Below, one piece after another: positions 13,332-22,612 of a DNA stretch of 39,135 bases. The stretch covers positions 1-39,135 of the forward strand of contig CAMBUJ010000010.1 in assembly GCA_945871005.1 (NCBI GenBank). Direction: 5' to 3'. The position numbers and the translations under genes are program-made. The notes below the pieces were generated by a model. It was not told the origin of the DNA and did not search any database. It saw only the letters and a program-made list of their open reading frames with translations. Position 1 is the first letter of the stretch. The number at the start of each line of letters is the position of its first letter. Source of the stretch: Opitutus sp. GAS368. GTDB lineage: Bacteria > Verrucomicrobiota > Verrucomicrobiia > Opitutales > Opitutaceae.

Positions 13332-16085
13332 GTGCGTGCAATCAACGCACCGTCCGCCCAGTTTTTTGCCCGTCCCGTGAACGCCCCTGTCGCCACTTTT
13401 CCTTCGCCCGAACTCGCCCTGCTGGTGCTCGACGCTACCGGCACGGTGCGGGCTGCCAATGAGGTCGCTGGCCGGCTTTGGCAAACCCCCGCCGCTGACC
13501 TCGCAGGACAACCGGTCGTCACCCTCTTTGCTTTAAACACCAGCGCGGACAGCCCCGGGGCACGCCGGTCTCAATGGGAAGCGCTCATCGCCACCGCGCT
13601 GGCCCGCCCACTGCGGCTGATGGCCCAACCCTTCGAACCGGTCGCCGCCGTGGCTGTGACCATCGAGTTACAGGCCGCCCACGGCCCTGACTCGGTTTAT
13701 TTCGCCAAGGTCGAAGCCCTCCCCTTGCCCCAGGCCAAGCTCCCCGCCCCGCCCCCCGCGATCACTGCGGCTGGAGCGATCACTGCGGCGGCCGCAGTAC
13801 CCCTGAGCAGCCCCGCCCCCTCTATCGTGACCGACGGCCCCGGGTTGCTGGCCGACCGCGGCCCGCTGGGCTTCTTTGACCTGGATCTGCAAACTGGTCG
13901 CCTGGTCAGTTCGCCGGCGTGGAAACGCATGCTCGGCTACGAGCCCGACGAATTACCCGACACCCACGCATCCTGGCGCGCGTTGATCCACCCCGATGAC
14001 ACCGCCGCCCTGCCCGACCAAGTCGCCAAACCGCCCCTCACCGACCACCGCGAATTCACCTTCGAATGCCGCCTGCGCCACCGCCTCGGCCACTACATCT
14101 GGGTGCAATCGTCAGGTATCCAACTGTTCAGCTCAGACCGCAGACTACTCCGGGTGATCGGCCTGAATGCCGACATCCATGAGCGCAAGGAAACCGAGGA
14201 AATCGGCCTGACCAGCGAAGACCGGATAGCCCGGTTAACCGATAACGCCGGACTCGCGTTGTTCGACCTCGATTTCACCGGCGGAGTGCATTGGTTCTCC
14301 CCTGCCTGCTCCGCCCTGTTCGGCGCAGGCCCGGCCGCCCCCTCCCTGGAAACCCTCGAACAGGCGCTGCCCCGCCAAGCAGCACAATCAGGCCTCGCCG
14401 CGTATCTGGACAACTTCGCTCCGGGTGAGCCCTATGCCTCACTCGGAATCAGCCTGCGCTTGGCCGACGGCCGGGAAACACCCGCGGTGCTCGGCGTCCA
14501 TCGCCAATGGTCGCGCAAGCGTATTCTGACCCGCGTGATCGGCTTCATCCAGCCCCTGCCCGCCGGCACCGGCCCACTCTCCGCCGCCGTGCAGGAGGGC
14601 CTGCTCGATACCCTCAGCGAGGCCGTCATCGTCACCGACGCGCACGCTCAGGTCCTCTACCTCAACGTCAAAGCAAGCCGCTTAACCGGCTGGCCACTGG
14701 CCGACGCCCGCGCCTTTAAGCTCAACGACGTGTTTAAGCTGGTCGATGCCGAGTCCGGCCGCCCTGACGACACGGCAGTCGACTCGGTACTCGCCGCGGG
14801 TGAGCCCAACCGACTCCACGCCGCTCACTCGCTAGTCGGGGCAACCGACGGAAAAACCCGCCGCATCAACTGGACGGCCAAGCTCATTGCCGCGCCCGGC
14901 GGCGGCATCGAGGGCGTGGTGGTGGTGTTCCGCGACCCCCAGGAAATGACGCTCAGTCCGGAGGAACTCATTCGCGCCAATCGCTTCGAATCCCTCGGCC
15001 AGTTGGCCGGCGGCATCTCCCACGATTTCAATAACTTGCTCACCACCATCCTCGGGGGCATTTCCACCGCCAAGGACAACCGCGATTACACCAAGCTCGA
15101 GGATGCCGAGCGCGCCTGTTTTGCGGCCAAAGCCCTCACCCGCCAGTTGCTCACCGCGGCCCGCGGCGGGGTCACCACCGATCAACAAGCCGTTGCCCCT
15201 GGAGAAATCCTCACGGACGCGATGCGCATTGCCACCGCCGGCACCACCGCAGTGGTGGTGCTCGATGCGCCCGAAAACATCGCCCCGATCCATGTCGACC
15301 GCGGCCAGATCATCCAGGTTTTCCAAAACCTGATCATCAATGCCCTCCAAGCCATGCCCGACTTGGCCAAGGGGCGCGTCCAACTGCGGGCCGTCGATGT
15401 CCGCCTCGAGTCCCACGCGGTTCCACCCCTGGCCGCCGGCGATTACGTGCAAATCGAGGTGCAGGACAACGGCAGTGGCATTCCGACCGCGCACCTCGAC
15501 AAAATTTTCGATCCGTTTTACACCACCAAAAAACACGGCACGGGTTTGGGGTTGGCCACGGTCCGCACGATCGTGCGACAGCACGGGGGCCAGATCACGG
15601 TCGCGTCCACGGTGGGCACCGGCACCACCTTCACCTTGCACTTCCCCCGCGCTGCCCGGCCGGTGGCCACGGTTGCCCGTATCGCCCCTTCCCTGCGTTT
15701 CGGCACCGGGCGCATCCTCCTGCTCGATGACGACCCCAAGATCGGCGAACTCACCGGCGGCATGCTCGCCAGCCTCGACTACACCTACGACGTGGTCCGC
15801 ACTGGCGAAGACGCGATCACCTTTTACCGTCGTTACCTCAACGTCGGGCGCCCCTACGACGTTGTGATTTTGGACCTCAACATCGTCGGCGGCATGGGCG
15901 GCGAAGCGTGTTTTGAGCAACTCCGCGCCCTACATCCCGCGATCCGCGCCATCGTCAACAGCGGCTACGATAGCGAGGAGTTGGCCCAACGGTTCAGGGA
16001 GAAGGGCTTCGTCGGTTACCTAACCAAGCCCTACCGGGTCGGCGACCTTGGCCGAGTGATCAAGCTCGCCCTCGGCAAGGCTTAG
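13332..16085 (+). CDS. Hybrid PAS sensor histidine kinase with receiver domain
   Basis: 917 residues from a GTG start. No transmembrane segment is evident, so it likely senses a cytoplasmic signal. PAS-like domains: about 20-110, about 180-290 (LGFFDLDLQTGRLV...HERKETEE, with PAC motif), about 300-410, and about 420-540 (LLDTLSEAVIVTDAHAQVLYLN). Then a dimerisation/phosphoacceptor helix with ESLGQLAGGISHDFNN, His564; an ATP-binding domain with NLIINALQAM, DNGSGIP and GTGLGLATV; and a C-terminal receiver with acidic DDD and phosphoacceptor Asp848 (VVILDLN). The ISHDFNN box is typical of the NtrB/orphan hybrid class. No separate response regulator adjoins, so the output partner is unknown. Confidence 0.9.
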   Translation: MRAINAPSAQFFARPVNAPVATFPSPELALLVLDATGTVRAANEVAGRLWQTPAADLAGQPVVTLFALNTSADSPGARRSQWEALIATALARPLRLMAQPFEPVAAVAVTIELQAAHGPDSVYFAKVEALPLPQAKLPAPPPAITAAGAITAAAAVPLSSPAPSIVTDGPGLLADRGPLGFFDLDLQTGRLVSSPAWKRMLGYEPDELPDTHASWRALIHPDDTAALPDQVAKPPLTDHREFTFECRLRHRLGHYIWVQSSGIQLFSSDRRLLRVIGLNADIHERKETEEIGLTSEDRIARLTDNAGLALFDLDFTGGVHWFSPACSALFGAGPAAPSLETLEQALPRQAAQSGLAAYLDNFAPGEPYASLGISLRLADGRETPAVLGVHRQWSRKRILTRVIGFIQPLPAGTGPLSAAVQEGLLDTLSEAVIVTDAHAQVLYLNVKASRLTGWPLADARAFKLNDVFKLVDAESGRPDDTAVDSVLAAGEPNRLHAAHSLVGATDGKTRRINWTAKLIAAPGGGIEGVVVVFRDPQEMTLSPEELIRANRFESLGQLAGGISHDFNNLLTTILGGISTAKDNRDYTKLEDAERACFAAKALTRQLLTAARGGVTTDQQAVAPGEILTDAMRIATAGTTAVVVLDAPENIAPIHVDRGQIIQVFQNLIINALQAMPDLAKGRVQLRAVDVRLESHAVPPLAAGDYVQIEVQDNGSGIPTAHLDKIFDPFYTTKKHGTGLGLATVRTIVRQHGGQITVASTVGTGTTFTLHFPRAARPVATVARIAPSLRFGTGRILLLDDDPKIGELTGGMLASLDYTYDVVRTGEDAITFYRRYLNVGRPYDVVILDLNIVGGMGGEACFEQLRALHPAIRAIVNSGYDSEELAQRFREKGFVGYLTKPYRVGDLGRVIKLALGKA

Positions 16086-16116
16086 CGCCTTGTCCGGGGC
16101 CAACCGCCGCTGGATA

Positions 16117-17859
16117 TCAGAGGCTAAACCAGGTCCAAAGCCCGGCCGCACTGGCGATGGCCAAGGCCAGCCAGAGTTTATAGTTAGCATACCATTCCAC
16201 TTGTTCGTCGGCCTCGGCAAAGGTCGCGCCTTGGATAGTGGTGGTCGCCAATTGCTCAGCCGTGGCCTGCTTGGTGAACAAGCTCACCACCACCAGCACC
16301 GTCACACTGACACAACCCGAGACCATCGCGGTGTGCAGGAAGGGTTTGAGGTAGGGGTTATCCATAAAGGGAATGAAGGTCGCCCCACCCTCCCCCATCT
16401 GCACGCTGTTCCACATAAACACGCAGGACGACACCAACGCGGTGCCCACGCAGGTCAGCACACCGGCCGTGGTGATCCGCTTCCAGAACACGCCGAGGAA
16501 GAAAATCGCGGCGAAGGGAATCATCATATACGCCTGCACCGCTTGCAGGTAGTCGAACATCGACTTGGCTTTGCCGATCAACGGAGCCCAGGCCGCACCG
16601 AGGATAAAGACCACAAACACTGCCCAGCGGCCCACCCGGATCTGGCTGGCCGAATCGGCGTCCGGCTTGAACTTCAGGTAAAGGTCGCGGGTAACCAGGG
16701 TGGAGATCGAGTTGTAGGTGGCGGAAATGTGGCCCATGAGCGCGGCGGCGATGCCGGCGACGGTCAGACCCAGCAGGCCGTGCGGCATGAGGGCACCAAG
16801 CAAAGTCGGGTAAGCCGCATCGTTGATCGCCTTGCCCTGCTCATCGAGAGGCATCGCCAGCTTGCCTTGATGATAAAGCGCCAGCGCGATGATGCCGGGC
16901 ATCACCAGAATGAAGGGCGTGGCCAGTTTGAGGAAACCGCAGAAGGTCGCGCCCAGGCGGCCTTCGTTGATGCTCTTGGCGGCGAACACGCGTTGCACCA
17001 AGACCTGGTCCATCGACCAGTAAAACGAGCCCACCAGCACGGTGGCCGTCATCATGCCGAACCAAGGCACCGAGGCATCGGTGGCCGGCTGGATCATGTT
17101 GAGGTAGTCGCGGCCGGTCTGCGCTTTGGCGATGTCCAGACCTTGCTTCATTCCCTCCCAGCCGCCGACTGCGTCCAGGCCCTTCCAAAGCAGAATAAAA
17201 CCGGCGACCAGCAGCACGATCGACTGCAACGAGTCGGTGTAAACCACCGCCTTGAGTCCGCCCTTCATGGTGTAGAGTGCGGTCATCAGGCCGATCGTCC
17301 AAATCAGCACCGTGTTGCCACTGAAATGCATACCAAGGAGGTCGACGCCGTTGGTCAGACCGAAGACGGGCACCATCACCAAGGAGGCGGCCCAGAGCGA
17401 AATCGAGATCTTGGCCAGCACCGAGAGCACAATCATGAACAACGAGAAGGTCATGCGCACCGAGGGGCCGAAGCGGCGCTCCAAGAACTCCGGCACGGTG
17501 TAGATCTTGTTGCGGATATAAAACGGCAAAAACAGCAGGATAAGCGGGGCCAAGCAAAACACCGCCGACCATTCCCAGCCGGCGATGGCGATACCGACCG
17601 CGAAACCGCTGCCGGCCAGCGCAACGAAGTGCTCGGCGGAGATGTTGGCCGCGAACAGCGAGGCGCCGATCATCGGCCAGCGCAGCGAGCGCCCGGCGAG
17701 AAAGTAGGACTCACTGCTCTCTTGCTTGCGAGTGACCATGAAGCCGACCGCGAGGATGACCAGGGCGTAAATGGCCACGATGGCCCAATCGATGCCGGTC
17801 AGTTGAATGGTGCTGGCGCCTTCAGTGGCGGCAACGGCGAGGAATAAGGAAGACGTCAT
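16117..17859 (-). CDS. Sodium:solute symporter (SSS family), probable sugar transporter
   Basis: 580 residues from ATG 17859, the usual SSS length, with about 14 membrane helices. The segment ESYFLAGRSLRWPMIGASLFAANISAEHFVALAGSGFAVG is the SSS family's first-helix signature (sodium site and sugar-binding region), and KIYTVPEFLERRFG follows as in SGLT-type members. It faces the same way as xylA, which lies upstream with its own terminator, so it could be cotranscribed only by readthrough. Location in the xylose block suggests it imports xylose or another pentose with sodium; the substrate is inferred. No anomaly seen. Confidence 0.88.
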   Translation of the reverse strand: MTSSLFLAVAATEGASTIQLTGIDWAIVAIYALVILAVGFMVTRKQESSESYFLAGRSLRWPMIGASLFAANISAEHFVALAGSGFAVGIAIAGWEWSAVFCLAPLILLFLPFYIRNKIYTVPEFLERRFGPSVRMTFSLFMIVLSVLAKISISLWAASLVMVPVFGLTNGVDLLGMHFSGNTVLIWTIGLMTALYTMKGGLKAVVYTDSLQSIVLLVAGFILLWKGLDAVGGWEGMKQGLDIAKAQTGRDYLNMIQPATDASVPWFGMMTATVLVGSFYWSMDQVLVQRVFAAKSINEGRLGATFCGFLKLATPFILVMPGIIALALYHQGKLAMPLDEQGKAINDAAYPTLLGALMPHGLLGLTVAGIAAALMGHISATYNSISTLVTRDLYLKFKPDADSASQIRVGRWAVFVVFILGAAWAPLIGKAKSMFDYLQAVQAYMMIPFAAIFFLGVFWKRITTAGVLTCVGTALVSSCVFMWNSVQMGEGGATFIPFMDNPYLKPFLHTAMVSGCVSVTVLVVVSLFTKQATAEQLATTTIQGATFAEADEQVEWYANYKLWLALAIASAAGLWTWFSL

Positions 17860-17929
17860 AAAAGCTACGGGAAGGGTGGCGGCGGCCGGCAAACCGGAGC
17901 AGCCAAGCTAAAAACGAAAAAACAGGAAT

Positions 17930-17953
17930 GGGGCCGCAGTCGGCTGCGGCCCC
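17930..17953 (-). terminator. Hairpin downstream of xylA
   Basis: Perfect 10-bp arms GGGGCCGCAG (17930-17939) and CTGCGGCCCC (17944-17953). Read on the minus strand it follows the xylA stop by about 30 bases; the T-rich stretch comes several bases later, so termination may be partial. Confidence 0.6.
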
Positions 17954-17984
17954 TTTCCTGGCATCATTGCAAAGCGCGTCTACT

Positions 17985-19328
17985 TCAGATGTGGCGGAGT
18001 AGGATGCTCTCGTAGAGCTCCTGCTTGCCGCTCTTCGGAGTGACTTCGCCCTGCTCGTGGGCGATCTTGTGCAGGTCGGCGAGCGTGAGTTTGCCCTGCT
18101 CGTAAGCCTGGCCCTGGCCGGCGTCGAAGCTGGCGTAGCGGGTTTTCACCAGACCGGGAATTTCCGACTTGTTGAGCACCTTCTCGGCGGCGATCGCGGC
18201 GCGGGCAAACGCGTCCATGCCGGAAACGTGGGCGATGAACAGGTCGTCGAGATCGGTCGAGTTACGACGGATCTTGGCGTCGAAGTTAACACCGCCATGG
18301 GTGAAGCCGCCTGCCTTGAGGATCACCATCATGGCCTCAGTCAGCTCGAGCGGGTCGATCGGGAACTGGTCGGTGTCCCAGCCGTTTTGCACGTCGCCGC
18401 GGTTGGCATCGACGCTGCCGAGAAGGCCGGCGTCTGCGGAGACCTGGAGCTCATGCGGGAAGGTGTGGCCGGCGAGGGTGGCGTGGTTGACCTCGATGTT
18501 GAGGGCGAAGTCGCCGAGGAGGTTAAACTCGCGCAGGAAGCCGATCACGGTGGCGGCGTCAAAGTCGTACTGGTGCTTGGTCGGCTCGCAGGGCTTGGGC
18601 TCGATGAAGAATTTACCCTTAAAACCCTGGCTGCGGGCGTAGTCGCGGCCGATGGTGAGGAAACGGCCGAGGTGCTCGCGCTCGCGTTTCATGTCGGTGT
18701 TGAGCAGCGACAGGTAACCCTCGCGGCCGCCCCAGAACACGTAGCCTTCGCCGCCGAGGGCGATGGTGGAATCAATCGCGGTCTTCAACTGGCCGCCAGC
18801 GCGAGCCAAAATGGAGAACTCGGGGTTGGTGCCGGCGCCGTTCATGTAGCGCGGGTTGCTAAAAAGATTGGCGGTGCCCCAGAGCAGTTTCACACCGGAG
18901 GCGGCCTGCTTTTCCTTGAGGTAGGCGGTGATGGCGGCGAGGCGCTTTTCCGACTCGGCCAGGGTGCCGGCTTCGTCAACGATGTCGGTGTCGTGGAAAC
19001 AGTAATACGGCACGCCGAGTTTGGTGATGAACTCAAAGGCGGCGTCGGCCTTGTCCTTGGCGCGTTGCACCGGGTCGGCGGCGGTCAACCAGGGCATCGG
19101 ACGGGTGGGCGAACCGAACGGATCGGCGCCGTTACCACAGAAGCTGTGCCAGTAGGAGACGGCGTAGCGCATCCAGTCCTGGAGCGGGCGACCGGCGACG
19201 ATGCGGCTGGCGTCGTAATAGCGGAAGGCGAGCGGGTTGGTGCTCTCGGGGCCTTCGTAGGCGATGCGGCCGATGTTAGGGAAATAGGCTTTGGAGCCGA
19301 GGGTGAGTTTGGTGGTAGCGATGGACAT
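17985..19328 (-). CDS. xylA: Xylose isomerase
   Basis: 447 residues. Converts D-xylose to D-xylulose in the cytoplasm, the first step of the isomerase pathway; XylB then makes xylulose 5-phosphate. Catalytic CFHDTDI (His112, Asp115), metal-site segments FFIEPKPCEPTKHQYDFD, NIEVNHATLAGHTF and SVDANRGD are intact. Length matches the class II (about 440) enzymes. It lies downstream of xylB with a 315-bp gap filled almost wholly by 7-bp repeats, leaving only 26 bases before its ATG. That leader lacks a clear Shine-Dalgarno sequence. Confidence 0.96.
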   Translation of the reverse strand: MSIATTKLTLGSKAYFPNIGRIAYEGPESTNPLAFRYYDASRIVAGRPLQDWMRYAVSYWHSFCGNGADPFGSPTRPMPWLTAADPVQRAKDKADAAFEFITKLGVPYYCFHDTDIVDEAGTLAESEKRLAAITAYLKEKQAASGVKLLWGTANLFSNPRYMNGAGTNPEFSILARAGGQLKTAIDSTIALGGEGYVFWGGREGYLSLLNTDMKREREHLGRFLTIGRDYARSQGFKGKFFIEPKPCEPTKHQYDFDAATVIGFLREFNLLGDFALNIEVNHATLAGHTFPHELQVSADAGLLGSVDANRGDVQNGWDTDQFPIDPLELTEAMMVILKAGGFTHGGVNFDAKIRRNSTDLDDLFIAHVSGMDAFARAAIAAEKVLNKSEIPGLVKTRYASFDAGQGQAYEQGKLTLADLHKIAHEQGEVTPKSGKQELYESILLRHI

Positions 19329-19354
19329 GATGGGTTTGAGGGAAAGTGTTTTTT

Positions 19355-19459
19355 GAGCTTGGAGCTTGGAGCTTGGAGCTTGGAGCTTGGAGCTTGGAGC
19401 TTGGAGCTTGGAGCTTGGAGCGATGAGCTTGGAGCGATGAGCTTGGAGCGATGAGCTGG
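19355..19459. repeat. Heptanucleotide tandem repeat, block A (GAGCTTG)
   Basis: Fifteen units in perfect 7-bp register: nine GAGCTTG (19355-19417), then GAGCGAT and GAGCTTG alternating three times, with a final GAGCTGG (19453-19459). The block starts 26 bases from the xylA ATG. Its reverse-complement unit is AGCTCCA, sharing AGCTC with block B. Confidence 0.95.
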
Positions 19460-19460
19460 T

Positions 19461-19642
19461 GGCTCTTAGCTCTTAGCTCTTAGCTCTTAGCTCTTAGCTC
19501 ACAGCTCTTAGCTCTTAGCTCTTAGCTCTTAGCTCACAGCTCTTAGCTCTTAGCTCACAGCTCTTAGCTCTTAGCTCACAGCTCTTAGCTCTTAGCTCAC
19601 AGCTCTTAGCTCTTAGCTCACAGCTCTTAGCTCACAGCTCAT
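19461..19642. repeat. Heptanucleotide tandem repeat, block B (AGCTCTT / AGCTCAC)
   Basis: Twenty-six units in 7-bp register from GGCTCTT (19461) to AGCTCAT (19636-19642), which ends one base before the xylB stop codon. The last two bases of each unit vary (TT or AC) in a patterned order. AGCTC is complementary to the GAGCT of block A, so the two blocks can fold on each other in the xylBA transcript. Confidence 0.95.
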
Positions 19643-19643
19643 T

Positions 19644-21122
19644 TCAGCCGAGGGCCTTGGCCAGGCCGGCTTCCCAGCGGGCGGCGGCTTCCTGGCAAGG
19701 ACCGACTAACTCGGGGTTGGGTTCGATCGTAGTGATGACTTCGAGGCCGGCGAAGGCCGCCGCCGGCGTTGCGTAGATGCCCGCGCCCAAGCCCGCACCG
19801 CGAGCGGCACCGGCAGCGCCATCGGTGCGGATCAGCTCGATGCTCACCCCGAGGGTGGCCGCGAGGGTGTCACGGAAAACCGCGCTCTTGAACAAGTTGG
19901 CGTCACCCGCGCGCAGGCGCTTGGGGGTGAGCCCGGTGGCTTTCATGCCGGCGATCCCGTGGCTAAACGAGAAGGCGATGCCCTCCTGGGCGGCGCGGGC
20001 CAGGTGGCCGGGCGTGTGGCGGAGGAAGTCGAGACCGAGCCACTGGGCCCCGATGCGACGGTTGCCCAACATGCGCTCGGCGCCGTTGCCGAAGGGCAAG
20101 ACACTCAGGCCTTCGCTGCCGGCGGGAACGGCGGCGGCCAGGGCGTTGAGTTCCGGATACGAGAGATTGGCTCCGAGAGTGCGGCGCAGCCAGGCGTAGA
20201 GGATGCCGGTGCCGTTGATGCAAAGCAGCACGCCGATGCGCGGGTCGGCCGCAGTGTGGTTGACGTGGGCAAAGCCGTTCACCCGGCTCTGCGGATCGTA
20301 GGCGAGGCGATCGGTGACGCCGTAGACCACACCCGAGGTGCCACCGGTCGCGGCGATTTCGCCGGGGTTGAGCACGTTGAGTGAGAAGGCGTTGTTGGGC
20401 TGGTCGCCGGCGCGGTAAGCCACCGGGATGCCGGCTGGCAGGCCGAGTTCAGCGGCGACTGAGGCGAGCACTCCGGCTTGTTTGCCAAAAGTGGGCGTGA
20501 GCGCGGGCAGCAGGGAGGCGTCGAGGCCCCACTGCTTGAGGAGGAATTCGGCCGGGGCGTTCTTCGAGAAATCCCAGAGCGTGCCCTCCGACAGGCCGGA
20601 GGCGGTGGTCTGAACTTCGCCAGTCAGGCGTAGCGCGAGGTAATCGCCCGGTAGCATGATCTTGCGGATGCGGCGGAAGTTCTCCGGCTCATTCTGTTGA
20701 ACCCAGCGCAGCTTGGAAGCGGTGAAATTGCCCGGGGAATTGAGCAGGCGACCGAGGCAGGCGTCGGTGCCGAGTTCGGCAAAAGCCTGGGCGCCGATTT
20801 CCACCGCGCGGCTGTCGCACCAGATGATGGCGGGACGCACCGGCTGGTTTCGTTCATCGAGGGTCACCAGGCCGTGCATCTGGTAGGAGATGCCGATGGC
20901 GGCGATCTGGGAAACGTCCTGGCCGGCGCAGGCGGCGCGGATGGCGAGGGCGGTGTGTTGCCACCACTGGGCCGGATCTTGCTCGGCCCAACCGGGGCGC
21001 GGCGCGGAAATCGGCATCTCCTGCTGCGGAGACTGGGCGGCAGCGATCACGCGGCCGGTGGCGGCATCAAGAAGGGAGGCTTTTACTGCAGAACTACCGA
21101 GATCGAGTCCGAGGAGAAACAT
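19644..21122 (-). CDS. xylB: Xylulokinase
   Basis: 492 residues. Phosphorylates D-xylulose to xylulose 5-phosphate. FGGY-family carbohydrate kinase: N-terminal ATP-site strand MFLLGLDLGSSAVKASL (1-17), a substrate-binding MHGLVTLDE and WCDSRAVE segment, and C-terminal domain with ATGGTSGVVYG and RTDGAAGAARGAGLGAG. Normal length (about 490). It is the middle gene of the minus-strand araC-xylB-xylA row, 98 bases after the regulator. Its stop codon touches the heptamer repeat block. Confidence 0.95.
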   Translation of the reverse strand: MFLLGLDLGSSAVKASLLDAATGRVIAAAQSPQQEMPISAPRPGWAEQDPAQWWQHTALAIRAACAGQDVSQIAAIGISYQMHGLVTLDERNQPVRPAIIWCDSRAVEIGAQAFAELGTDACLGRLLNSPGNFTASKLRWVQQNEPENFRRIRKIMLPGDYLALRLTGEVQTTASGLSEGTLWDFSKNAPAEFLLKQWGLDASLLPALTPTFGKQAGVLASVAAELGLPAGIPVAYRAGDQPNNAFSLNVLNPGEIAATGGTSGVVYGVTDRLAYDPQSRVNGFAHVNHTAADPRIGVLLCINGTGILYAWLRRTLGANLSYPELNALAAAVPAGSEGLSVLPFGNGAERMLGNRRIGAQWLGLDFLRHTPGHLARAAQEGIAFSFSHGIAGMKATGLTPKRLRAGDANLFKSAVFRDTLAATLGVSIELIRTDGAAGAARGAGLGAGIYATPAAAFAGLEVITTIEPNPELVGPCQEAAARWEAGLAKALG

Positions 21123-21220
21123 GGTGGGGATTGGAGTATGCCTACCTTATCACGACACAAATGCCCCCCGCCTTAACAAAAAGACCGATTTATCTTCTGA
21201 TTAGCACAAAAGGCCCGAAA

Positions 21221-22117
21221 TCAGATCCGCTCACTGCGGCGAAAGTCCGAGGGGGTGCGTCCGGCGACCAGGCGGAACTGGCGGGCGAAGTAGTTGCTAT
21301 CCCCAAAGCCGACTTCGAGGGCGATCTCCGTCATCCCTAAGTCACTCTGGCGCAGTAGACGCTTAGCCGCTTCGATGCGTAGGCAGATGAGGTAATCGAT
21401 GGGGGATTTGCCGGTGGCCTGGCGAAACACCCTCAGTAAACTCGTGCGCGAGTGGCCGGCAAAACGCGCGAGTTGCGCCAGCGTCCAGGGCTCGTGGTAG
21501 CGCTTTTCCAGGGCGCTAATCAGCTTACCCATCTGCAGCAGCGACTGGCTTTCATTGACCTCACTCTCGCCGTAGCGGCGGGAAAGAAAAACCATCAGCT
21601 CCACAAGCAGCCCGAGCAGAACCGCCTCGTGGCCGGGCAGGGCCCCGGCAGACTCTTTTTCGATGCGCTCGGACAACGCTTCGGCGATGCCCAATCCCTC
21701 GCGATCGAGCTGTAGGCGGCTGGAAAACTGGTGCGCGCTACGGAAGGTCGGCTCCAGCATAAAGAGAGCACTGTAGCCCGGCAGGCGCCGCAGCAGGCCG
21801 TTGGGCAGGGGCAGGCGAATCGGGTCATACATGACATTAACCAACACCAGATCCACCCGGTCGCGGAAGCAGTGCACCTGCTGGCCCTGCACCACGAATA
21901 CGTTGCCCGCCGTAACCGGAAACGATTCCCCCTCCAGCACGTGCCGCCCTCGACCGCTCAGCACGAGGACCAATTCACAGAAATCATGATAGTGATCCAC
22001 CTCGGTGATATCGTAAGCGTGCGAAGGCCGACCGGCGGGCTCGGTGCGCACCCGCCGCACGGTTACAGGAAAGCCTTCTGCGCCAAAATAATCGAGGCCT
22101 TGGGCGAGGATCGGCAT
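21221..22117 (-). CDS. AraC-family transcription regulator, probable xylose operon regulator
   Basis: 298 residues from ATG 22117 (a GTG six bases upstream is possible). The N-terminal cupin sugar-sensing domain carries VDHYHDFCELVLVLSGRGRHVLEGE; the C-terminal 100 residues hold two helix-turn-helix motifs (WTLAQLARFAGHSRTSLLRVFRQATGKSPIDYL and MTEIALEVGFGDSNYFARQFRLVAGRTPSDFRR), the AraC signature. It precedes xylB and xylA on the same strand, so it probably controls them in response to xylose or a related sugar. That target is inferred. Confidence 0.88.
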   Translation of the reverse strand: MPILAQGLDYFGAEGFPVTVRRVRTEPAGRPSHAYDITEVDHYHDFCELVLVLSGRGRHVLEGESFPVTAGNVFVVQGQQVHCFRDRVDLVLVNVMYDPIRLPLPNGLLRRLPGYSALFMLEPTFRSAHQFSSRLQLDREGLGIAEALSERIEKESAGALPGHEAVLLGLLVELMVFLSRRYGESEVNESQSLLQMGKLISALEKRYHEPWTLAQLARFAGHSRTSLLRVFRQATGKSPIDYLICLRIEAAKRLLRQSDLGMTEIALEVGFGDSNYFARQFRLVAGRTPSDFRRSERI

Positions 22118-22150
22118 ATTCACTTAGCACTAAGGGATTCACCCTAGTCG

Positions 22151-22174
22151 GCGCAAGCCCGGTGACGGGCTCGC
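22151..22174. repeat. REP-like palindrome
   Basis: AGCCCG-GTGA-CGGGCT (22156-22171) with further outer pairing GC/GC, in the gap between two genes. This kind of GC-rich palindrome often occurs many times in a genome. It lacks a T run, so it is not an ordinary terminator. Only one copy is visible here. Confidence 0.4.
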
Positions 22175-22176
22175 AC

Positions 22177-22497
22177 CTACAAAACCTTCGCCGCCCAAGC
22201 CGGCAAAACCAGGCGCCGGCCGCAGGCGTGGTCGGCCAACAAGTTTTGCAGCCAAGGCCGCGAACACGAGCAGGTCAGAATTTCCACGAAATGTTGCCCG
22301 TTCTCGCTGCTGAGGCGGTAGCTGTCGACGCGCACGTTGACCGCCTCGCTCTCACCCACCAACTCGCAGACGAGGGCCACGGTTTTGGCGCGCGAATCGA
22401 TCTTGAGCTCCCGCACCTGCCCGTAGCGAGTGATCAGGCCGTTGACGTATGTCCGGGCGGCTTGGCTGGCGACGGCGTCCTTGGCGGCGGTGAACAT
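22177..22497 (-). CDS. Conserved hypothetical protein
   Basis: 106 residues. MFTAAKDAVASQAARTYVNGLITRYGQVRELKIDSRAKTVALVCELVGESEAVNVRVDSYRL is a helix followed by a regular alternation of strands that looks like a compact alpha/beta fold; the C-terminus has CSCSRPWLQNLLADHACGRRLVLPAW. It is divergent from cysE. The clean strand pattern and ATG suggest a real gene, but no function can be assigned. Confidence 0.6.
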   Translation of the reverse strand: MFTAAKDAVASQAARTYVNGLITRYGQVRELKIDSRAKTVALVCELVGESEAVNVRVDSYRLSSENGQHFVEILTCSCSRPWLQNLLADHACGRRLVLPAWAAKVL

Positions 22498-22612
22498 GGT
22501 TCAATCGCGATCTCGCCACCCCGACTTGGCAACAACTTCTTGCCACGTGTGGTCCCGAGGTAGCGCATCTGCGTTTGACCCGATGAAGCCGTGCGTGGAG
22601 TGTGCGCCAACC

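Noticed and set aside
16090-17847. 585-codon plus-strand frame opposite the symporter
   Set aside because: Product is a low-complexity His/Gln/Arg/Gly string; the minus strand encodes a well recognised SSS symporter.
18057-19454. Long plus-strand open frame opposite xylA running into the heptamer repeats
   Set aside because: It is the antisense shadow of a clear xylose isomerase in GC-rich DNA; its protein sequence is Gly/Val/Glu-rich without family features.
19355-19642. CRISPR-like array
   Set aside because: The repeats are 7 bp with no unique spacers and no cas genes nearby; they are tandem heptamers.
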